DNA from: Gaiellasilicea sp963763755
GTDB taxonomy: Bacteria > Actinomycetota > Thermoleophilia > Gaiellales > Gaiellaceae
Length of the DNA: 64,000 bases
Assembly (NCBI GenBank): GCA_963763755.1
Contig: CAVXQE010000007.1
Location: forward strand, 1-64,000
Direction of reading: 5' to 3'
Positions 1 to 8,266 of this stretch are shown in pieces (the stretch's first letter is position 1; each line of letters begins with the position of its first letter). The notes under the pieces were generated by a model that was not told the origin of the DNA, did not search any database, and saw only the letters and a program-made list of their open reading frames with translations. A program made the translations under genes and the position numbers.

Positions 1-2
1 CT

Positions 3-815
3 CTTCCCGACGAGCTGCGCGAAGCAGCGATCCTCCATTTCCGAGGCCAATCCGCGCGGCCGACAGCGCTCGAGCTGGCGCACCACTATCGCGAGCGCCG
101 CATGATGGCCGTCATCTTCACCGTCGACTCGGAGTCGGTCACCGGGCAGCCGCGGGTACCGAACGAGGAGATCGCCGAGGTCGCGCGGGCGAACGCCGAC
201 GTGCTGATCCCGTTCGCCAGCATCGACCCGCACAAGGGTCGGCGCGGGGTCGACGAGGCGCGCCGTCTGATCGTCGACCACGGCGTCCGTGGATTCAAGT
301 TCCACCCCAACGTGCAAGGGTTCTTCCCGAACGACCGTCTCGCCTATCCGCTCTACGAGGTGATCGAGGAGGCAGGCCTCCCGGCGCTGTTCCACACCGG
401 TCACTCGGGGGTCGGCTCCGGCCTCCCCGGGGGCGGCGGCATCCGGCTCAAGTACTCGAATCCGATCCACGTCGACGACGTCGCCGTGGACTTTCCGACG
501 CTCAAGATCGTCCTCGCCCATCCGTCGTTCCCCTGGCAGGACGAGGCGCTCTCGATCGCCATGCACAAGCCGCAGGTCTTCATCGACCTCTCCGGGTGGT
601 CGCCCAAGTACTTCCCGCCGCAGCTCATCCACTACGCGAACACGCTGCTCCGCAACCAGGTGCTCTTCGGCACCGACTACCCCTTCATCACCCCGGAGCG
701 CTGGCTCGCGGACTTCGACCTGCTGGACATCAAGCCGGACGTGCGCCCGTTGATCCTCAAGGAGAACGCCATCCGACTGCTCGGTCTGGGCTCGCCGCCC
801 GACGGGACGTCGTAG
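3..815 (+). CDS. Amidohydrolase (COG2159 type), 5' end outside the window
   Basis: The reading frame is already open at base 3, so the N-terminus lies upstream of the window. The protein looks like the amidohydrolase-2 TIM barrel family, which holds ACMSD, 5-carboxyvanillate decarboxylase (LigW) and the hydratase LigJ. Visible signatures are FKFHPN, FHTGHSG on one strand end, VLAHPSFPW and a late FGTDYPF motif that supplies the family's metal-binding Asp. It converges on the next gene with only 27 bases between the stops. The neighbouring aromatic genes suggest a decarboxylase or hydrolase of a ring-derived acid, but the substrate cannot be read from the sequence. Confidence 0.8.
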   Translation, partial: LPDELREAAILHFRGQSARPTALELAHHYRERRMMAVIFTVDSESVTGQPRVPNEEIAEVARANADVLIPFASIDPHKGRRGVDEARRLIVDHGVRGFKFHPNVQGFFPNDRLAYPLYEVIEEAGLPALFHTGHSGVGSGLPGGGGIRLKYSNPIHVDDVAVDFPTLKIVLAHPSFPWQDEALSIAMHKPQVFIDLSGWSPKYFPPQLIHYANTLLRNQVLFGTDYPFITPERWLADFDLLDIKPDVRPLILKENAIRLLGLGSPPDGTS

Positions 816-842
816 GCGAGCTTCCCGGCCAGGCCGATTGGC

Positions 843-1778
843 TCACTCGAAGACGATCACGGGACGGGCGCGCAGGCCGCCGGCCTCCATCTGACGATGC
901 GCGTCGGCAACACGCTCCGGTGGGAACGTCGAGATCTCCCACAGAGGAAGCATTCCCCGGCGTGCCAGATCTCCGATGTCCCGCAGCCAGTCTGTTCGCT
1001 CGAGAACGTCGCCGACCCAGACGCGACTAATCGTGATACCGCCCTCCACCTCATCGCCTTCCCACGCGCGGAGGAACGCGAGCGCGCCGCCCTCACGGAT
1101 CGCGGGGAAGATCGTCCGTCCGAGAACGGCGGTGTCGATGACCGCCGCGACGCCCTCGGGAACCTCGTCGCGGACGGCAGCGACGAGTCCGTCGCCGCGC
1201 GGGAGCACGACATCGGCGCCGAACCCCCGCACCCGATCCGCGTTGGCCACGCTTGCATCGGCCAGGACACGAAGCCCTGCCCGCTTCGCGAGCGGGATCG
1301 CGTACGAGGCCAGCAGGCCCGCTCCCCCCGTGACGAGGAGCGTCTCGCCTTCGCGGAGGTCGAGCAACTCGAGCGCCTGTAGCGCGGTGAGGCCGTTCAT
1401 CGGCAGGGTCGACGCCTGCTCGGGCGTGAGGTTCGCCGGGAGCGGGACGACCGACGCCGCCGGCGCCACGACGAGCTGCGACTGCGCACCACCGTCGGGC
1501 CGCCGTGGGCCAACGACGGCCATCACCGGCTCGCCAACTTCGAACCCGCTCACGCCTGCGCCGATCGACTCGATCGTGCCGGCCGCGTCCCACCCCGGCA
1601 CCCAGGGCGGCGGCACACCCTGGATCCCCCGCGTCCGGAACCCGATATCGGACGGATGCACCGCGGCAGCCCGGACGGCCACCCGGATCTCGTCGACGCC
1701 CGGCTCCCTGACGTCGCGCTCGATCAGGCGGAGGACGTCGGGCCCACCCGGCTCCGTGATCCCGACCGCTAGAACCAT
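843..1778 (-). CDS. Zinc-independent MDR-family NAD(P)H oxidoreductase (quinone reductase type)
   Basis: A 311-residue medium-chain dehydrogenase/reductase. The N-terminal GroES-like half has HPSDIGFRTRG and PGWDAAG; the Rossmann half has LLVTGGAG, the usual nucleotide-binding stretch of NADPH:quinone reductases. The structural-zinc cysteine cluster of alcohol dehydrogenases is absent. The ATG overlaps the stop of the HAD phosphatase gene by 10 bases, so it is the last gene of the long minus-strand operon that carries the PpsAB-biotin module. The substrate is unknown; reduction of an enone or quinone intermediate is an inference from family and position. The second module copy has no equivalent gene. 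Confidence 0.8.
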   Translation of the reverse strand: MVLAVGITEPGGPDVLRLIERDVREPGVDEIRVAVRAAAVHPSDIGFRTRGIQGVPPPWVPGWDAAGTIESIGAGVSGFEVGEPVMAVVGPRRPDGGAQSQLVVAPAASVVPLPANLTPEQASTLPMNGLTALQALELLDLREGETLLVTGGAGLLASYAIPLAKRAGLRVLADASVANADRVRGFGADVVLPRGDGLVAAVRDEVPEGVAAVIDTAVLGRTIFPAIREGGALAFLRAWEGDEVEGGITISRVWVGDVLERTDWLRDIGDLARRGMLPLWEISTFPPERVADAHRQMEAGGLRARPVIVFE

Positions 1779-2578
1779 GCGAGCATCTCCGCGACGCTGC
1801 CCACCGCGACGTCGGGACGCCGCGGCTCCGGGATGCCGTCGAGGTCGACGGACGCGCTGATTCCGCTGCGGACGAGCACCGTCTGCGAGCCGCCGAGGTG
1901 CCCGAGCGCGACGTCGAGACGGAGGTCGTCGCCCACGACGGCCATCTGCCGCGACGGCACGCCGAGCCGCTGTTCCAGCTCGCGCACCGCCGCCCGCGAG
2001 GGCTTGCCGACGACGACAGGCCTGGCGCCGCTGGCCTTGGCGATCGCAGCGGCGACCATCGCACCGCGGCTCAGGATCGGCCCGTTCGCACCTGCGTAGG
2101 CAGGGACGTAGCTGCCGACGAGCAGCCGCGCACCGGCGATCACGGCACGCGCTGCCGCCTCGAGCCGGTCGAAGCCGATCTCGTCGGTGTGTGCGACGAA
2201 GACCGCGTCGACCTTCGTGCCGTCGCCGCTCTCGACGAGCTGGATCCCGACGCCGCGCAGGTAATCCCGGGCGGGCTGCGTAGCGAACGCGAGGACCCGA
2301 GGCTTCTCGAGGAACCCGGCGAGGTGGTTCTGGACGGAGCAGAGCGGCGTCAGGACACAGCCGTCCTCGATCGGCAGGCCTGCCGCCCGGAGCTCTCCGG
2401 CGAATGTGTCAGGTGCCAGGTGGCTGCCGTTCGTGAACAACGCGTACGGTCGACCGGAGGCGGCGACGCTCTCGAGAACGTCGCGTGCGCCGGGAATGAG
2501 GTGGATCTCCCGGCCGGCGCGCTGGACGAGCGTGCCGTCGACGTCGAAGACGAAGCCGCGAACGTCGTCAAGGAGCAC
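1769..2578 (-). CDS. HAD-superfamily phosphatase, module copy 1
   Basis: A NagD/4-nitrophenylphosphatase-like HAD hydrolase of about 269 residues. The catalytic pair is in FDVDGTL (D12 and D14 from the chosen start), motif II is LFTNGSH, the motif III lysine is in VVGKPSR and motif IV is VVGDDLRLD. The GTG at 2578 is chosen because it precedes the first HAD motif directly and overlaps the carboxyltransferase stop by 11 bases; an ATG at 2737 would add about 53 residues that only shadow the upstream gene. A similar enzyme ends module copy 2 at 44324. In a kinase-carboxyltransferase operon it could remove a phosphate put on by the PpsAB-like pair; that role is inferred. Confidence 0.8.
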   Translation of the reverse strand: MLLDDVRGFVFDVDGTLVQRAGREIHLIPGARDVLESVAASGRPYALFTNGSHLAPDTFAGELRAAGLPIEDGCVLTPLCSVQNHLAGFLEKPRVLAFATQPARDYLRGVGIQLVESGDGTKVDAVFVAHTDEIGFDRLEAAARAVIAGARLLVGSYVPAYAGANGPILSRGAMVAAAIAKASGARPVVVGKPSRAAVRELEQRLGVPSRQMAVVGDDLRLDVALGHLGGSQTVLVRSGISASVDLDGIPEPRRPDVAVGSVAEMLAWF

Positions 2579-4040
2579 GGCGCCACACCACGAGGTCGTC
2601 GCCCTTGCGAACGCGCAGGTACGAGATCGAGCGCCGCCGCTCGACCTCGCGAAGGAGGCGGACAAGAGGGTCTCCACCGACGAGCAGCGGTCGCGGGGTC
2701 CGCTCCGCAATCGTCGGCGCTTCGCGCATCGCGTCAACCTGCTCCTGTGGCATCGTCAGCCGCAACAACAGCTCCTCGTCGGAGATGCGGCTGCCGAAGC
2801 GTGCCCGCGCTCCTTCGAGGCTGACGGGTTGCGCATCGCGCAGGGCGTCGGCCTTCGGCAAGGAGAGAACGCGGTCGGTGACCTCCTCGTCCGGTGGGGC
2901 GGCGAACTCTCCGTAGTGGCCGAGGAAGTAGCGCACCGTCTCGTCGGAGACGTCGAGCCAGCGCTCGGGATCGATCACATTTCGCGTTGCCTGGTACGCG
3001 ACGAGCTGGGATACCGGCGTGACGAGGATCGGATAGCCCATCTCGGCCCGCACCCGCACGACCTCCTCCAGCACGGCGTCGAAGAGCTCGGGCCGCCGGA
3101 TCTCGTCGAGCATCCGCTTCGTCGTGGTGACCATTCCGCCCGGAAGCTGGTGCCGATAGTAGGCGGCGTCGTACTCGAGCGGCACGCCGGGAGGCAGGCG
3201 CTTCTCGCGAACGAGCTCCCGGAAGTACGCGCCCACTCGGGCGAGAGCCTCCGGATCGAGCCTATGCGCGAATCCCTCTGCCTCGAGGTTCCGCACGGTC
3301 GACTCGACGGTCGGCTGCGACGTCCCGTTACCGGCCGGCCCGATCGCCGTGTGGAGGACGTCGAAGCCCTGTCTCACTCCTTCGAGATAGACGAACGGCG
3401 CCAGCCCGATCGTGCAGTGGCTGTGGAGCTCCACCGGTCGCCCGGTCGCGACGAAGCTCGGGGAGAGCTCCCGCACCGCGTCGGGCGTGAGCAGACCGCC
3501 CGGGTCCTTCAGGTAGAAGCGATCGATATCGGGGCAGTCGACGAGCGCTGCGATGCGCGCGGCGTAGTAGGCGTGCGTGTGGACCGGACTGATCGAGTAG
3601 GTGAGGCCGACAACGATCTCCTCGACGCCCTCCTCGCGGGCCATCCGTGAGACGCGGCGAAGCGCCTCCGGATCGTTCGCCGGTTCCGCGAACTGGAAGC
3701 GGCGGATCCCGTTTCGCACGACGCACCGGAAGGCGAGCCGCATCACGTCTTCGTCGCACGGTTGCCAGGAGATGAAGCGCATCCCGGTTGTGATGTAGTT
3801 GAGAAGCGTGGTCGGCAGAGCGGCCCGCATGAGCCGGATCAGCTCCCACGGGTCCTCGCGATGGAAGCGCACCGAGATCGACATGTGCGTGCTCGAGGTG
3901 AAGTCGAGAGCGTGGTAGCCGACCTGTTCCAGCGTCGGGGCGACCGCCAGGATGTCACCGGCGGTCAGACCGGTGGCGCCCCAGAGGCTCTGGTTGCCGT
4001 CGCGCGTGGTCGTGTCGACAATGTCGACGACGCGCGTCAT
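2568..4040 (-). CDS. Biotin-dependent carboxyltransferase (OadA/PycB/transcarboxylase 5S fold), module copy 1
   Basis: A 490-residue HMGL-like carboxyltransferase. It keeps the active-site set of the family: TTRDGNQS with metal Asp14, a Lys178 in YLKDPGGLLTP (the lysine that is carboxylated in relatives), and the HxH metal ligands H206 and H208 in ELHSHC. The C-terminal helical domain is present, but there is no fused biotinyl domain; a separate biotin carrier precedes it with an ATGA overlap. No biotin carboxylase gene is in the window. So the enzyme could be a decarboxylase or transcarboxylase, or it could borrow a biotin carboxylase from elsewhere. Pyruvate/oxaloacetate is the usual family substrate; here it is unproven. 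Confidence 0.85.
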   Translation of the reverse strand: MTRVVDIVDTTTRDGNQSLWGATGLTAGDILAVAPTLEQVGYHALDFTSSTHMSISVRFHREDPWELIRLMRAALPTTLLNYITTGMRFISWQPCDEDVMRLAFRCVVRNGIRRFQFAEPANDPEALRRVSRMAREEGVEEIVVGLTYSISPVHTHAYYAARIAALVDCPDIDRFYLKDPGGLLTPDAVRELSPSFVATGRPVELHSHCTIGLAPFVYLEGVRQGFDVLHTAIGPAGNGTSQPTVESTVRNLEAEGFAHRLDPEALARVGAYFRELVREKRLPPGVPLEYDAAYYRHQLPGGMVTTTKRMLDEIRRPELFDAVLEEVVRVRAEMGYPILVTPVSQLVAYQATRNVIDPERWLDVSDETVRYFLGHYGEFAAPPDEEVTDRVLSLPKADALRDAQPVSLEGARARFGSRISDEELLLRLTMPQEQVDAMREAPTIAERTPRPLLVGGDPLVRLLREVERRRSISYLRVRKGDDLVVWRRAP

Positions 4041-4504
4041 CCCGCTTCCACGCGGAAGAGCGGCTGCCCGTACTCGACCTCCTGCGCGTTCTCGATCAGG
4101 ACCTCGACGATCGTGCCGGAGATCCCCGCGGCGATCGAGTTCATCATCTTCATCACCTCGACGATGCCGACGATCGTGCCCGCCTCGACCACTGTCCCGA
4201 TCTCGACGAACGGCGTTGCGCCCGGCGCGGGGGCGCGATGGAAGATGCCGACGGCCGGCGATGTGATCGTGAGCCCGTCGCTCTCGTCCCCGGAGGCGGC
4301 ACCGCGCGGCGCCTCCGGGGCACCTCGCGGCGCCGGCTCCGCCGCAGCCCGCCGTTCGGGCACCGGCTCCGGCTCGAATGCGGACGTCGCGCCGCCACGA
4401 AGGACGTGGAGGGACAGGCCGTCCGTCTCGATGCGGAGCTCGTCGAGGTCGGACTCGTCGATGATCCGCAGGATCTCGCGGACGTCGTCGTCGTTCAGCG
4501 CCAT
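4037..4504 (-). CDS. Biotin carboxyl carrier protein, module copy 1
   Basis: An AccB-like protein of 155 residues. Residues 1-40 form a short helical start (DDDVREILRIIDESDLDEL) as in AccB, residues 40-75 are a Pro/Ala-rich linker, and residues 78-155 are the biotinyl domain with EVMKMMNS. The biotinylated lysine would be K119. It sits between the PpsB-like gene (10 bases upstream) and the carboxyltransferase (ATGA overlap), so the pair is almost surely co-translated and works together. The carrier is not accompanied by AccC, unlike a normal acetyl-CoA carboxylase locus. Confidence 0.88.
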   Translation of the reverse strand: MALNDDDVREILRIIDESDLDELRIETDGLSLHVLRGGATSAFEPEPVPERRAAAEPAPRGAPEAPRGAASGDESDGLTITSPAVGIFHRAPAPGATPFVEIGTVVEAGTIVGIVEVMKMMNSIAAGISGTIVEVLIENAQEVEYGQPLFRVEAG

Positions 4505-4514
4505 CTGACGGCTC

Positions 4515-5555
4515 TCAGCTCTTCGTCCCGGCGGCGCCGAACATGCTCATCACGAGCGCCATCCCGGACTCGGGCTTGGACGCCTGGTCGCGCTGCGGCA
4601 TCGCCGTGACCGGTCGCGACTGGACGACGAACAGGCTCGCGGGGAGCTCCTGCTCCCTTGCAATCGCCCACTCGACGTCCTGATGGCAGCCGAAGTAGCG
4701 CTCGACACGCCGGCCGACGTCCACGAGCGCGGCCAGCGCTGTGGGGTCGAGGGACGAGACCTCTCGGCGCGCCTCCGGCACGTCCTGCCGGACGGCGCCG
4801 CGACCTGCGGGGTCAGGAACGTACTGGACGTCCTTGGCGTGGATGTGCTCGCGCACGACCTCGCGCGTCACCTTGCTGACGAGGTAGTCGTCGGGCGTCA
4901 CCTCGCCGCCGACCACGGCCAGCCCGAGACCCCAGCTGGCGTTGACGGCGATCATGCTCGGATCGCCGCTCACCGGGTTGCAGGTGAACAGGACGCCGGA
5001 GACGCCGGCGTCGACCATCAGCTGGACGGCGACGCCCATCGCAGGCTCACCGAGCCGTTCCAGGCGGGCGCGGTAGGTCATCGCCGGGGTGCTGTAGAGA
5101 CTCACCCAACAGTCGCGCACTGCGTCACAGAGGTGGTCGGCGCCACGCACCCACAGATAGGACTCCTGCTGCCCCGCGAAGGTCGCATCCTGGCTGTCCT
5201 CGCCGAGCGCGCTCGAGCGGACCGCGACCGGCGGCCGATCGAGGCCGACCTCCTCCGCCAGCTCGGCGTAACGCCGACCGACCTCGTCACGGACGGCGTC
5301 GGGCATCGGGGCGGAACGCATCGCCTCGCCGATCGCCTTCGACGCGGCACCGACGGACTCGACGTCGTCGGGCGACATCCTTGCCGTGGCGGAGGCGATC
5401 AACGCCTCCAGCCCGGCCTCCGCGACGAATGCGTGAAACGCGGTCGTGTCCAGGGCGAAGCCGGGCGGCACGGGGATCCCGGCCGCGATCAACTCGCCGA
5501 GGGTGGAGCTCTTGCCCCCGAACGTACCGCCGTGCGTCGAGCCGCAGATCGGCAA
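4515..5555 (-). CDS. PpsB-like ATP-binding protein (PEP synthase N-terminal domain), module copy 1
   Basis: A stand-alone PEP-synthase N-terminal ATP-grasp domain of 346 residues. It shows GGTFGGKSSTLGEL near residue 11, PVPPGFAL near 28, VAVRSSALGEDSQDATFAGQQ from about 110, GVLFTCNPVSGDP in the middle and VVQSRPVTA near the end. The central phosphohistidine domain and the C-terminal pyruvate-binding barrel of PEP synthase are missing; a His domain is supplied by the next protein. The size and split match subunit PpsB (about 40 kDa) of phenylphosphate synthase from Thauera aromatica. It should bind ATP and phosphorylate the His of its partner. The substrate is not predictable. Confidence 0.82.
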   Translation of the reverse strand: MPICGSTHGGTFGGKSSTLGELIAAGIPVPPGFALDTTAFHAFVAEAGLEALIASATARMSPDDVESVGAASKAIGEAMRSAPMPDAVRDEVGRRYAELAEEVGLDRPPVAVRSSALGEDSQDATFAGQQESYLWVRGADHLCDAVRDCWVSLYSTPAMTYRARLERLGEPAMGVAVQLMVDAGVSGVLFTCNPVSGDPSMIAVNASWGLGLAVVGGEVTPDDYLVSKVTREVVREHIHAKDVQYVPDPAGRGAVRQDVPEARREVSSLDPTALAALVDVGRRVERYFGCHQDVEWAIAREQELPASLFVVQSRPVTAMPQRDQASKPESGMALVMSMFGAAGTKS

Positions 5556-5579
5556 GGCGTCTGGTGTGGCGAGCCTCGC

Positions 5580-7400
5580 TCACTCGAGGATCGTCACCGT
5601 GCCGGCCGTCCCGTCCACGCGGATGCGCTGGCCCGTGCTGATCTGGGAGGTGGCGCGACCGGTGCCGACGACCGCCGGCAGCGCGTACTCGCGGCAGACA
5701 ATCGCCGCATGCGACATGACGCCGCCGATGTCGGTGACCGCCGCCTGGATCTTCGAGAAGATCGGTGCCCAGGCGGGCGAGGTGATGCTGCAGACGAGGA
5801 TTTCGCCGTCACGGACGTCTCCGATCTCGCGCACGGTCCGCACGACGCGGGCGACGCCCTCGACCACCCCGGGCGACGCTGCCGTGCCGGTCAGCTCCGA
5901 GCCGCCCTCCGGATTCCGGGCCCATTCGTGGACACGCTGCGTGGTGACACCCCAGAGCATGATCAGCGCCGGATCCATCATCACCTCGGGCACGGCCCCG
6001 ACGGCGGGCGGCGGCGTCCAGTCGCCGAGCCGCTCGAGCAACTCGCGGCGCCCGGCGACGATCGGAGGCCAGTACGTCGGGCCGCGCGCCTGCCCTCCGG
6101 TGGCCCACGAAAGCACGAGCTCGTCGAGCGCAGAGTGCACCTCGAGGCGAGAAAGCTGGAAGATCCCGTCGCGGTCCTCGAGGAAGTCGTGTGCCACGAG
6201 CAGGTCACCGAACTCGCGGATCTTGTTCCACCAGCTCGTCAGGAACCAGTAGTCGCAGATGAACTTGTGCTCCTCGACGTACGGGAAGACCGTGCGCGAG
6301 AGCGCGAGCAGCTCCTCGAACCCCTTCCGCGCGTCGTCGTCGAGCAGCGCCGCGTACTCGACCGCGAGGCGGTCCCGCTCTGCGGCGATGTGGCCCGTCG
6401 GGCGCTCGATCTCCTCTCCCGCTTCGAGTGCGGCGACGTAGCCGATCAGCGAGGCGTACGGGATCGTCGGATCGTCGAACCAGCTTCCATAGGTGTGGTA
6501 GAGACCGTCGCCCGTGGCCATGTGGAACCACGGCTCCTTGATCGCTTCGAGCTCGTCGAGCCATGCCCGGCCGTCCTCGGTGGCGGCGAGCGCCGCGTCG
6601 ATCTCGTCCGGCGAGCGGCCCTCGACGAACGCCCCGGCGACGCCCGTGTCGATCGCGAGCCGCGCCAGTCGGCGCAGCTCGGCGTCGGGCTTGAAGAGGA
6701 GAACGTCCAGCCCGGCGACCATCTGGGCGATGTGCTGGTCCGGGATGTCCGGAAGGTTGGCCTTGCAGAGCTCGGAGAACGTCATGTAGGCGCCGTAGCC
6801 GAGCAGCAGGAACTCGAAATGGTTCTGCCACATCAGATCGGCGAGCCGCAGCGCCGTCCGGTACGCGTCGAGAACGGCGCAGTAGCTCGTCTCCTGATCC
6901 CCGAAGGCGACCTCGTCTGGCTCGTACTCGTCGAGCTGCGGTACCTCGACCGCCTCGAGCTCCTCGATCAGCGCCTCCATCTTCGTGCGCCATTTCGCGT
7001 AGAGGTCGTCCCAGTTCTCGTAGTAGTACCCGGCGCGCTTCTGGAAGAACTCGACCCGCTCGCCGATCTTCGCCGGGTCGGTGACGGGATTGCCGGAGAT
7101 GTAGATGTAGCCGTTGAGGCAGCGCCAGTCGATGCCCATCGCGGGCGGCACGGCGAAGACCCGGTTCTGCCACGTTCCGAGCGCCTGGTAGGCAGTATCG
7201 ATGCAGATCGCGTCGAACGCGGGCATCGGCACCGGGAAGTGCATCGAGTTCCAGAACCAGAAGCGCTGCTCGTCCGCCTCGCGACGCTCCTCGTCGAAGC
7301 GCGCGTAGTACGGGTACATCGCCTCCCAGCCCTCGCATCCCGCGGGCGTCTCGACCTCGTACGGGCTGGGAAAGGATCCCACCGCCGGCGTTGCTCCCAT
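5580..7400 (-). CDS. PpsA-like protein with PEP-utilising mobile (phosphohistidine) domain, module copy 1
   Basis: A 606-residue protein. The last 95 residues form the PEP-utiliser swivelling domain: GTAASPGVVEGVARVV, then DIGGVMSHAAIVCRE with the likely phosphorylated His564, then LPAVVGTG. The first 500 residues (e.g. VPMPAF near 60, GYIYISGN, WPPIVAGR) match no common domain I can name and probably bind the substrate. The size equals subunit PpsA (about 70 kDa) of phenylphosphate synthase. The gene has a clean AGGAGG four bases before its ATG and lies 24 bases ahead of the PpsB-like gene. A CBS-type PpsC subunit is absent. A close homologue starts module copy 2 at 39626. Confidence 0.8.
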   Translation of the reverse strand: MGATPAVGSFPSPYEVETPAGCEGWEAMYPYYARFDEERREADEQRFWFWNSMHFPVPMPAFDAICIDTAYQALGTWQNRVFAVPPAMGIDWRCLNGYIYISGNPVTDPAKIGERVEFFQKRAGYYYENWDDLYAKWRTKMEALIEELEAVEVPQLDEYEPDEVAFGDQETSYCAVLDAYRTALRLADLMWQNHFEFLLLGYGAYMTFSELCKANLPDIPDQHIAQMVAGLDVLLFKPDAELRRLARLAIDTGVAGAFVEGRSPDEIDAALAATEDGRAWLDELEAIKEPWFHMATGDGLYHTYGSWFDDPTIPYASLIGYVAALEAGEEIERPTGHIAAERDRLAVEYAALLDDDARKGFEELLALSRTVFPYVEEHKFICDYWFLTSWWNKIREFGDLLVAHDFLEDRDGIFQLSRLEVHSALDELVLSWATGGQARGPTYWPPIVAGRRELLERLGDWTPPPAVGAVPEVMMDPALIMLWGVTTQRVHEWARNPEGGSELTGTAASPGVVEGVARVVRTVREIGDVRDGEILVCSITSPAWAPIFSKIQAAVTDIGGVMSHAAIVCREYALPAVVGTGRATSQISTGQRIRVDGTAGTVTILE

Positions 7401-7458
7401 CTGACCTCCTCGTCGAAGCCATGCCCCTCAGCCGAGGGCGCCCGGCGACTCCAACTGC

Positions 7459-7487
7459 ATTATCCACGGTTCGGCGAGCGCATGCCA
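7459..7487 (-). promoter_or_regulatory. Candidate promoter before the PpsA-like gene
   Basis: On the minus strand GATAAT (7459-7464) resembles a -10 box, with TGGCAT 17 bases upstream as a poor -35. It sits in the 115-base gap between the broken dehydrogenase and the PpsA-like ATG. It would let the module be expressed apart from the dioxygenase genes. Weak evidence. Confidence 0.3.
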
Positions 7488-7515
7488 GCGACGGTCGCGT
7501 CCTGGCTGCGCGCGC

Positions 7516-8266
7516 TCAACCGGCATCACGAAGCTGCTCGAGCCAGCCCACCGTCGCCGACGCGATCCGCGGCTCGACGCCGAGCTCCTCGAGTTAGGCG
7601 ACAGCGGCTCGCATCTCGTCGACCCGCCGAGCAGCGTGGGCCTGCGAGCCGGAGAGCAGGCGCTCGAGCAGCGGCTCACCGATTACCGCGGCGATGTCGG
7701 CGTGGAGACGATCCTCTGACTCCAGCCGCGCCGGCCGCCTCGAGCGTCTCGATCGCCGTCGCCGCAAGACCCTTCATGAAGACGCTGCGCAGCAGCTTCA
7801 GTCCGGCGGCGTCGCCCGGACGCGAGCCGACGACCTCGACAGGCATCCCGAGCGGCCGGAAGATCGCGGCGAAGCGCTCGGCGCCGTCCCCCGACGCGAG
7901 CGCAGGGGTCCGGAGGCCGGTGGCTCGGAACGACGCCGATCAGCGCGACGTCCGCGAACTGGGCAGGAAGCGCGGAGGCGAGCTGCCTGCTTGAGCGCCG
8001 GGGCGGCGGTGTTCAGGTCGGCGTAGAGGACGCCGGCGGGAAGCGCGGCGGCGACGCCGACGGCCACGTCGAGGGCGACGGCCGCCGCGTTGATGCTGAG
8101 CACGACGTCGGCGCCCCTCGACGGCCTCGTCGCCACTCGCGGCATTCGTGATTCCCTCGAGGCTCCGGGCCGGGTCCCACCCGCGCACCGTGCAGCCCGC
8201 CGCCGCAAGATCGGCCGCGATCCGGCCGCCGGCCTCGCCGAGGCCGAGCACCGCGATCTCGATCAA
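7516..8266 (-). pseudogene. Broken NAD(P)-binding dehydrogenase with DUF1932-type C-terminus
   Basis: From ATG 8266 the frame begins IEIAVLGLGEAGGRIAADL, a Rossmann GxGxxG start as in 6-phosphogluconate/3-hydroxyisobutyrate dehydrogenases. It then needs at least four frame changes to stay readable: near 8115 (a GGGG run), 8000, 7930 and 7725. Pieces such as DVVLSINA, LKLLRSVFMKGL and HAARRVDEMRAAV follow in family order. There is also an in-frame TAA near 7597, just after RAAVA, before LEELGVEP. The ATG overlaps the RraA-like stop as ATGA, so the gene once belonged to this operon. It holds more lesions than any other gene here, which argues for real decay. A local run of bad sequence remains possible. 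Confidence 0.7.

Noticed and set aside
2578..2737. N-terminal extension of the HAD phosphatase to ATG 2737
   Set aside because: The extra 53 residues are Arg/Ser-rich, lie inside the carboxyltransferase gene and precede the normal HAD start; GTG 2578 fits better.
4515..7400. An ordinary PEP synthase broken in two by a frame error
   Set aside because: The two parts are in the order His-domain protein first and ATP-domain protein second, opposite to PEP synthase, and the TIM barrel is absent. The same split is seen in the second copy.
4683..7994. A 1103-codon open frame on the plus strand opposite the PpsB/PpsA genes
   Set aside because: It lies antisense to two well-supported genes and its product is rich in Arg, Glu, Asp and Leu without any domain. 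Long open antisense frames are normal in high-GC DNA.
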